Origin: Sphingomonadales bacterium
GTDB lineage: Bacteria > Pseudomonadota > Alphaproteobacteria > Sphingomonadales > Sphingomonadaceae
Length of the DNA: 10,551 nt
Direction of reading: 5' to 3'
NCBI GenBank assembly: GCA_024636595.1
Contig: JAGXGT010000071.1
Span: 1-10,551, forward strand
This document shows, in pieces, positions 6,548 through 10,551 of this stretch. Positions within the stretch are counted from its first letter, which is position 1; the number at the start of each line of letters is the position of its first letter. Made by a program: the position numbers and the translations under genes. The notes under the pieces are model-generated. The model made no database searches and was not told where the DNA came from. It saw only the letters and a list, made by a program, of their open reading frames with translations.

Positions 6548-7458
6548 GCCGCTTGCCCTATACCGCCGTCGACCGATTTCAACCGGACCGGCTGTTCTTC
6601 CCGTTCCTTGCGCGCCGTGATTTCGTCGGCCCAGTGCAGGATCTGCATCTTGCCGTCGTCGCATTCGACCAGAGCGGTGCAGCCCTCGACCCAGTCGCCA
6701 TCATTATAATATTCGATGCCCTTGATCATCCGGTGTTCGGCGGTGTGGATATGGCCGCAAACCACACCATCGACGCCGCGGCTTTCTGCCGCCTTCGCGA
6801 CGGTTTCTTCGTAGCGGCCAATAAACTCGACCGCATTCTTGACCTTGTGCTTGGCCATTTTCGAGAGCGACCAATAAGGAAGATCGAACCGGTTGTGCAC
6901 CTTGTTGACCAGCCAGTTCAGGCGCATCAGAGTCACATAAGCCGCGTCACCGATCACGGCGAGCCAGCGATGCGCCAGCATCACCGTATCAAATTCATCG
7001 CCGTGCAATACCAGCAGACGGCGGCCATCGGCTGTTTCGTGGATCGCCGAACGGCGGATTTCGACGCCGCCGAAATTCAGTCCGGTGAACTGGCGAAACA
7101 TTTCGTCATGATTGCCGGGAATATAGACGATCCGGGTGCCGCGCCGGGCCCGTTTCAATATCCGCCAGAAGATATCATTGTGGCTGTCCGGCCAGAAAAA
7201 CCGCTTCTTCATCCGCCAACCATCGATAATGTCGCCGACCAGGTAGAGCGTGTCGCTATCGACATGATCCAGAAAATCGATCAGCAGATCGGCGTTGCAG
7301 CCGCGGGTGCCGAGATGGATGTCGGAAATCCAGATCGTCCGGTAGCGGGTCCGGTCCCGCGCGTGCACCCTAGGCTTGCGTTTGAGGCGCGCTTCGTAGC
7401 GGTCGACATCGAGCAGCGGAATATCGGCTTTGGAAAACGGGGGAAATTGCTTGGCCAT
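6544..7458 (-). CDS. LpxH-like calcineurin-type metallophosphatase (UDP-2,3-diacylglucosamine diphosphatase family)
   Basis: A 304-aa di-metal phosphoesterase of the COG2908/LpxH type. Motifs in order: SDIHLG (45-50), GDIIDGW (75-81), GNHDE (115-119), HGDEFD (152-157), GHIH (235-238) and NDGDWVEG (252-259); all metal ligands appear intact. It is longer than E. coli LpxH (about 240 aa), with a basic N-terminal extension of about 40 residues and a charged C-terminal tail. Many Alphaproteobacteria cleave UDP-diacylglucosamine with the unrelated LpxI, and sphingomonads largely replace LPS by glycosphingolipids, so the database name may not be the true substrate. Start ATG 7458 has TGGGAG with 6-nt spacing, partly inside an inverted repeat. 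The end overlaps the glycosyltransferase start by 4 nt, which links the two functionally. A pyrophosphate or lipid-phosphate bond in glycolipid synthesis is a reasonable inferred target. Confidence 0.88.
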   Translation of the reverse strand: MAKQFPPFSKADIPLLDVDRYEARLKRKPRVHARDRTRYRTIWISDIHLGTRGCNADLLIDFLDHVDSDTLYLVGDIIDGWRMKKRFFWPDSHNDIFWRILKRARRGTRIVYIPGNHDEMFRQFTGLNFGGVEIRRSAIHETADGRRLLVLHGDEFDTVMLAHRWLAVIGDAAYVTLMRLNWLVNKVHNRFDLPYWSLSKMAKHKVKNAVEFIGRYEETVAKAAESRGVDGVVCGHIHTAEHRMIKGIEYYNDGDWVEGCTALVECDDGKMQILHWADEITARKEREEQPVRLKSVDGGIGQAA

Positions 7459-7467
7459 ATAAAACTC

Positions 7468-7486
7468 CCATGGAAACTATCCATGG
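7468..7486 (-). repeat. Inverted repeat overlapping the Shine-Dalgarno sequence of the LpxH-like gene
   Basis: CCATGGA (7468-7474) and TCCATGG (7480-7486) are perfect 7-bp arms around AACTA. On the - strand mRNA the second arm ends in TGG, which is the first half of the Shine-Dalgarno sequence TGGGAG (7470-7465), so the stem would partly hide it. It may control translation, or be a protein operator. The 93-bp gap it lies in shows no convincing -35/-10 pair. Confidence 0.4.
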
Positions 7487-7551
7487 ACTGGCCTTACGCG
7501 CCGATTGTTACAGCCCGATTCCCATTTTATGAAGCTTTGGTGACGCAAAAC

Positions 7552-7971
7552 CTAGGCATTCAGATATTCCTGCAGCTGAAATCGGAGGTGCGGAACCGCC
7601 CGATCGCTTGCCAGAAATTCAGCGACGGGCATCACTTGCCAGTCCTGACCCTCGTCGCCAAAGACGATATCGTCCACCATATGGCGCGCCAGACGACACA
7701 CAAAGAATAGGGCGACATGGCCAGTCCCGCGCCAATTCGGGTAGGTCTGCACATGTTCAAATGCCTCAATCGCAATGCTTATGCCGAATTCTTCGTAGGT
7801 TTCGCGGGCGACGCATTCCGCACCGCTTTCGCCATTCTCCCGCCCGCCGCCGGGCAGATCCAGCATATCGGGAAACGGAATGTCCGGTTTGTTATCGCGG
7901 CGATAGACCAGAATATGATCATCGATGAACACCGCGACCTTCGCGCCGTGAAAATCAGGTTCGCCGCTCAC
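7552..7971 (-). CDS. NUDIX hydrolase
   Basis: A 139-aa protein with a complete Nudix box at residues 42-64, matching G-x5-E-x7-RE-x2-EE-x-G-I (G42, E48, R56, E57, E60, E61, G63). It should hydrolyse a nucleoside diphosphate linked to another group, with Mg2+. The short length and the DMLDLPGGGRENGE run before and into the box resemble small ADP-ribose/8-oxo-dGTP-type NUDIX enzymes, but the substrate cannot be told from this. The N-terminal strand VAVFIDDHILVYRRDN is the expected first strand of the fold. The start is GTG at 7971 with only a weak GGGATGG upstream; no in-frame ATG is available between it and the upstream gene. It lies 22 bp after the quinone oxidoreductase stop, so the two are probably co-transcribed. 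Confidence 0.92.
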   Translation of the reverse strand: MSGEPDFHGAKVAVFIDDHILVYRRDNKPDIPFPDMLDLPGGGRENGESGAECVARETYEEFGISIAIEAFEHVQTYPNWRGTGHVALFFVCRLARHMVDDIVFGDEGQDWQVMPVAEFLASDRAVPHLRFQLQEYLNA

Positions 7972-7993
7972 GATACCATCCCGGTCATGAAAG

Positions 7994-9004
7994 CTATTCG
8001 ACCATCAGCACGATCTTGCCGATATGATCGCCGGCTTCCATATGGGCATGCGCCTTGGCTGCGTCTGCGAGCGGAAAGCGCTCGTCCATCACCGGTTTCA
8101 GCTTGCCCGCTTCGACGTCCGGCCAGACGTGGCGGTGCAATTCGTCGGCGATCAGGGCCTTGCGCTCGGCCGACTGGGGCCGCAGCGTCGAGCCGGTCAG
8201 GATCAGCCGCTTCATCATGATATGGGCCATGTTGAGCGTCGCCTCCATGCCGCCCTGCACCGCAATCGTCACGTGGCGGCCATCTTCCTTCAGGCACTGC
8301 AGATTGCGCTGAACATAGTCGCCGGCCACCATATCGAGCACAACATCTACCCCTTGGCCGTCGGTGATCTTCTTGATCTCCTCGACAAAGTCTTCGCTCT
8401 TATAATTGATCGCGTGATCGGCACCGATCTGCTTGGCGGCGGTGCATTTCTGATCGCTGCCGCAGGTGACGATAACGGTCAGACCAAAAAGCTTGCCGAG
8501 CATGATTGATGTCGTGCCGATGCCGCTGGTGCCGCCATGGACCAGCACCGTTTCCCCGTCGCGGGCAAAGCCGCGGTTGAACAGATTGCTCCAAACGGTA
8601 AACAGCGTCTCGGGCAGCGCTGCGGCTTCCGCCATGGTAAGGCTGTCGGGAACCGGCAGGCACTGGCCAACCGGCGCCACGCAAAATTCGGCATAGCCAC
8701 CGCCATTGGTCAGCGCACAAATCTTGCGCCCGATCCATTCCGGGCCGACTCCCTCGCCCAGCGCCACGACGGTGCCCGATACTTCGAGGCCAGGCAGCGG
8801 CGACGCGCCCGGTGGTGCGGGATAGAGCCCCTTACGCTGGACCACATCGGGCCGGTTGACGCCCGCAGCGGCCACCCGGATCAGCACTTCGCCGTCGCCG
8901 GGCTGCGGTACCGCCATTGTTACAGCTTTCAAAACTTCTGGTCCGCCCGGCTCGCTTATCGCGACAGCGGTCATTTCTTTTTGCAAAAGTTCAGATTCGA
9001 TCAT
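7994..9004 (-). CDS. NAD(P)H-quinone oxidoreductase, PIG3/Qor type (zinc-independent MDR)
   Basis: A 336-aa medium-chain reductase that transfers hydride from NADPH to quinones or related enones in the cytoplasm. Features seen: the N-terminal GroES-like domain with GVNRPDVVQRKGLYP (48-62) and GYAEF (103-107), then a Rossmann domain with VHGGTSGIGT (155-164). The zinc-binding cysteines of alcohol dehydrogenases are absent, as expected for the quinone reductase/PIG3 branch. Start ATG 9004 is preceded by a GGGGG run with suitable spacing; a second ATG at 8974 (MTAVAISEPGG) matches the usual family N-terminus more closely, so the first 10 residues are uncertain. It is the first gene of a probable operon with the NUDIX gene and is divergent from the DUF1192 gene across a short shared promoter region. 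Confidence 0.92.
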   Translation of the reverse strand: MIESELLQKEMTAVAISEPGGPEVLKAVTMAVPQPGDGEVLIRVAAAGVNRPDVVQRKGLYPAPPGASPLPGLEVSGTVVALGEGVGPEWIGRKICALTNGGGYAEFCVAPVGQCLPVPDSLTMAEAAALPETLFTVWSNLFNRGFARDGETVLVHGGTSGIGTTSIMLGKLFGLTVIVTCGSDQKCTAAKQIGADHAINYKSEDFVEEIKKITDGQGVDVVLDMVAGDYVQRNLQCLKEDGRHVTIAVQGGMEATLNMAHIMMKRLILTGSTLRPQSAERKALIADELHRHVWPDVEAGKLKPVMDERFPLADAAKAHAHMEAGDHIGKIVLMVE

Positions 9005-9046
9005 TGGATACCCCCAGGAAATGTGCGACCTCCCTTATTTGTTGCC

Positions 9047-9079
9047 CTTATTGACAGCAAAGCGCGGGCGGTCAACATT
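9047..9079. promoter_or_regulatory. Overlapping face-to-face promoters for the oxidoreductase and DUF1192 genes
   Basis: On the + strand TTGACA (9051-9056) is a perfect -35 box; 17 nt on is a weak -10 (AACATT, 9074-9079), close before the DUF1192 Shine-Dalgarno sequence. On the - strand TTGACC (9075-9070) is followed after 17 nt by AATAAG (9052-9047), 4 of 6 matches to TATAAT. Each -10 overlaps the other promoter's -35. The - strand reading gives a leader of roughly 35 nt for the oxidoreductase. The -35 boxes are seen; the -10 calls are weaker. Confidence 0.45.
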
Positions 9080-9103
9080 ACCCTGCAGGAGGCATGTCGA
9101 TTC

Positions 9104-9301
9104 ATGGATGATGACGAAAATTTACCGCGCAACGCCAATGATCCGGTGGCTTTACTGGTCAAACAGGATCTCGACCCATTATCGGTCGATGAACTGGATC
9201 AGCGGATTTCCTTGCTGAAATCCGAAATAAGCCGTTGTGAAGCGAAGAAAAACTTCGCTGTTACCCATCGGGCCAGTGCAGAAAATCTGTTCAAAAAGTG
9301 A
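9104..9301 (+). CDS. DUF1192 family protein
   Basis: A 65-aa soluble, highly charged protein. The core DLDPLSVDELDQRISLLKSE followed by ISRCE is the DUF1192 signature: a short LSVDEL turn and then an amphipathic, coiled-coil-like helix, with NLFKK at the very end as in many family members. The length is typical. The family is widespread in Alphaproteobacteria, without an established function that I know of. Start ATG 9104 has AGGAGG at 9087-9092, an 11-nt spacing that is longer than usual. An ATG at 9094 is closer but runs out of frame to a stop after five codons. It is divergent from the oxidoreductase gene and the last gene before clpA on this strand. Confidence 0.88.
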   Translation: MDDDENLPRNANDPVALLVKQDLDPLSVDELDQRISLLKSEISRCEAKKNFAVTHRASAENLFKK

Positions 9302-9302
9302 T

Positions 9303-9328
9303 AAATGCTGGCTTTCGCTAAAGCATTT
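9303..9328 (+). terminator. Weak terminator candidate after the DUF1192 gene
   Basis: AAATGCT (9303-9309) and AGCATTT (9322-9328) form a 7-bp stem, extended by an inner GC/GC pair (9311-9312 with 9317-9318) around TTTC. It starts 2 nt after the stop codon. The stem is AT-rich and the following GTTAACCTTG is not a clean T-tract, so termination is possible but unproven. Confidence 0.35.
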
Positions 9329-9419
9329 GTTAACCTTGTTTAACAATATTCAGGTTCAGACGTTCCAATTTGGACCGTATAGCAGGAGAGACACGAAATA
9401 CTGGCAGCTTTCTCTAGCT

Positions 9420-9484
9420 GCTTGCAGATCCGGCCCGGGACGCCCTTGACGTTTAATGCCCGGCTCACGATCTAGAGTGCAAGC
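9420..9484 (+). promoter_or_regulatory. Candidate clpA promoter inside a 7-bp inverted repeat
   Basis: TTGACG (9446-9451), a 17-nt spacer and GATCTA (9469-9474) form a candidate sigma70-like promoter; the -35 is good and the -10 weak. Transcription would begin near 9481 and give a leader of about 90 nt. The element is bracketed by GCTTGCA (9420-9426) and TGCAAGC (9478-9484), a perfect inverted repeat. A heat-shock sigma factor is another possibility, because the CTTGAC context fits both classes. Confidence 0.4.
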
Positions 9485-9497
9485 AATTGGGTAAAGC

Positions 9498-9552
9498 CCG
9501 AAACCGGATGACATCGCATCAGTTTCGGCAACAGGGGCATTAAAACCGCCCC
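9498..9552 (+). promoter_or_regulatory. Two stem-loops in the clpA leader
   Basis: Stem 1 pairs CCGAAAC (9498-9504) with GTTTCGG (9522-9528), and inside it GATG (9507-9510) with CATC (9517-9520). Stem 2 pairs GGGGC (9534-9538) with GCCCC (9548-9552), followed by CATTTT. The clpA Shine-Dalgarno sequence GGAG (9559-9562) comes 6 nt later. The second stem plus short T-run resembles a weak attenuator. I do not recognise a known riboswitch. The rest of the 269-bp gap between the DUF1192 gene and clpA holds no convincing gene. Confidence 0.45.
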
Positions 9553-9570
9553 CATTTTGGAGTAAAATAC

Positions 9571-10551
9571 ATGCCATCATTCGCGGAATCGCTCGAAAAA
9601 ACCCTGCATCAGGCGCTGAAAAACGCCGCTGATCGCAGCCATGAATATGCGACGCTCGAGCATCTTCTGCTCGCGTTGGTCGACGATGGCGACGCTTCGC
9701 AAGTGATGAACGCCTGCGGCGTCGATCTGGGTGAACTCGAAGACGCCGTCATTCTCTATCTCGACAGCGAACTGGATTCGCTGAAGGTCGAGAAGGCGAT
9801 TGATCCCTCCCCAACCTCCGGATTCCAGCGGGTTGTCCAACGGGCGATCCTGCATGTGCAGTCTTCCGGCAAGGATGAAGTCACCGGCGCCAACGTTTTG
9901 GTCGCCCTGTTCTCCGAGCGCGAAAGCTATGCGGTCTATTTCCTGCAGCAGCAGGACATGAGCCGGCTCGACGCGGTCAGCTATATCAGCCACGGCGTCG
10001 GCAAGGGCGGCCAGACGGCTGAACCTGCCGAATTGTCCGGAATGGATACCGAGCAGGAGAAGAAAGAGAAAAACAAGAAAGAGACGGCGCTCGACCAGTT
10101 TACCGTCAATCTGAACCTGAAAGCCGCCGATGGGCGGATTGATCCGCTGATCGGACGGCAGGCGGAAGTCGACCGGACGGTCCAGATCCTGTGCCGGCGG
10201 TCGAAGAATAATCCGCTCTATGTTGGTGAGCCCGGCGTCGGCAAGACGGCGATTGCCGAAGGTCTGGCGCTGCGCATTGTCGAAGAAAATGTTCCCGATG
10301 TGCTGAAGCCGGCGGTGATCTACTCGCTCGACATGGGTTCGCTGCTCGCGGGAACCCGCTATCGCGGCGATTTCGAGGAACGGCTGAAGCAGGTGGTTTC
10401 CGAGCTCGAAAAAATGCCGGACGCAATCCTGTTCATCGACGAGATCCACACCGTGATCGGTGCCGGCGCGACCAGTGGCGGCGCAATGGATGCGTCGAAT
10501 CTGCTGAAGCCGGCGCTGTCCGGCGGCATCATCCGTTGTATCGGATCGACC
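9571..10551 (+). CDS. clpA: ATP-dependent Clp protease ATP-binding subunit ClpA (3' end outside window)
   Basis: The first 327 residues of ClpA, the AAA+ unfoldase that feeds substrates, including ClpS-delivered N-degron proteins, to ClpP in the cytoplasm. The Clp N domain covers about 1-145 as two repeats (LEKTLHQALKNAADRSHEY; QRVVQRAILHVQSSGKDEV). A charged linker EQEKKEKNKKE (161-171) leads into the first AAA domain, with NLNLKAADGRIDPLIGR (180-196), Walker A GEPGVGKT (219-226), pore loop GTRYRGDFEE (261-270) and Walker B ILFIDEIH (286-293). The ClpA-type N domain and the short linker distinguish it from ClpB and ClpC. Start ATG 9571 has GGAG with 8-nt spacing. The usual neighbour clpS is not upstream here; the preceding gene is the DUF1192 gene. 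The window ends inside domain 1. Confidence 0.95.
   Translation, partial: MPSFAESLEKTLHQALKNAADRSHEYATLEHLLLALVDDGDASQVMNACGVDLGELEDAVILYLDSELDSLKVEKAIDPSPTSGFQRVVQRAILHVQSSGKDEVTGANVLVALFSERESYAVYFLQQQDMSRLDAVSYISHGVGKGGQTAEPAELSGMDTEQEKKEKNKKETALDQFTVNLNLKAADGRIDPLIGRQAEVDRTVQILCRRSKNNPLYVGEPGVGKTAIAEGLALRIVEENVPDVLKPAVIYSLDMGSLLAGTRYRGDFEERLKQVVSELEKMPDAILFIDEIHTVIGAGATSGGAMDASNLLKPALSGGIIRCIGST

Noticed and set aside
6553..7710. 385-codon open frame on the + strand
   Set aside because: It spans three separate - strand features (phosphatase, intergenic gap, NUDIX). The motifs on the opposite strand are decisive and this frame has none.
9305..9343. 12-codon frame starting in TGATAAATG at the DUF1192 stop
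   Set aside because: It has no Shine-Dalgarno sequence, is very short, and its bases overlap the stem-loop that better explains them.
9330..9344. TTAA-N6-TTAAC resembling a CtrA binding site
   Set aside because: The CtrA consensus needs a 7-nt spacer; this has 6 nt, and the surrounding region is AT-rich enough to give it by chance.
9577..10449. 290-codon open frame on the - strand
   Set aside because: It is antisense to clpA, whose Walker A, Walker B and N-domain motifs are intact.

Overview
The window looks like a stretch of core chromosome from an alphaproteobacterium, most likely a member of the Sphingomonadales. The basis is a DUF1192-family gene and a DUF1013/TrcR gene (both families typical of Alphaproteobacteria), moderately GC-rich sequence with even codon use, and the style of the FadD, Tet-type MFS and ClpA proteins. 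This placement is inferred from protein families, not from a search. No insertion sequence, phage gene, CRISPR array, tRNA, rRNA, toxin-antitoxin pair or defence island was seen.

Left part (1-4413): the tail of an unidentified + strand gene, then a FadD-type long-chain acyl-CoA ligase (- strand) divergent from a Tet-type MFS exporter (+ strand). Their shared intergenic region carries three AAAATTC iterons spaced exactly 11 bp apart. The MFS gene converges on an MBL-fold hydrolase with only 10 bp between the stops.

Middle part (4413-9004): every gene lies on the - strand. In transcription order they are a PIG3-type quinone oxidoreductase, a NUDIX hydrolase, an LpxH-like metallophosphatase, a GT4 glycosyltransferase (GTGA overlap with the phosphatase gene), a strong intrinsic terminator, the TrcR-type regulator, a 34-aa membrane peptide too short for ordinary ORF calling, and the MBL hydrolase. 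The phosphatase/glycosyltransferase pair is the best candidate for a little-described function. Sphingomonads generally use glycosphingolipids in place of LPS, so an LpxH-like enzyme coupled to a glycosyltransferase may work in another envelope glycolipid route.

Right part (9005-10551): a compact divergent promoter region serves the oxidoreductase and a DUF1192 gene. It is followed by a 269-bp leader region and the first 327 codons of clpA, cut by the window end. The clpA leader has a candidate promoter and two stem-loops just before the Shine-Dalgarno sequence.

Overall the window is mostly ordinary housekeeping sequence. Points that merit a second look are the phosphatase/GT couplet, the tiny membrane protein, the internal helix-turn-helix duplication in TrcR, and several inverted repeats placed at translation starts.
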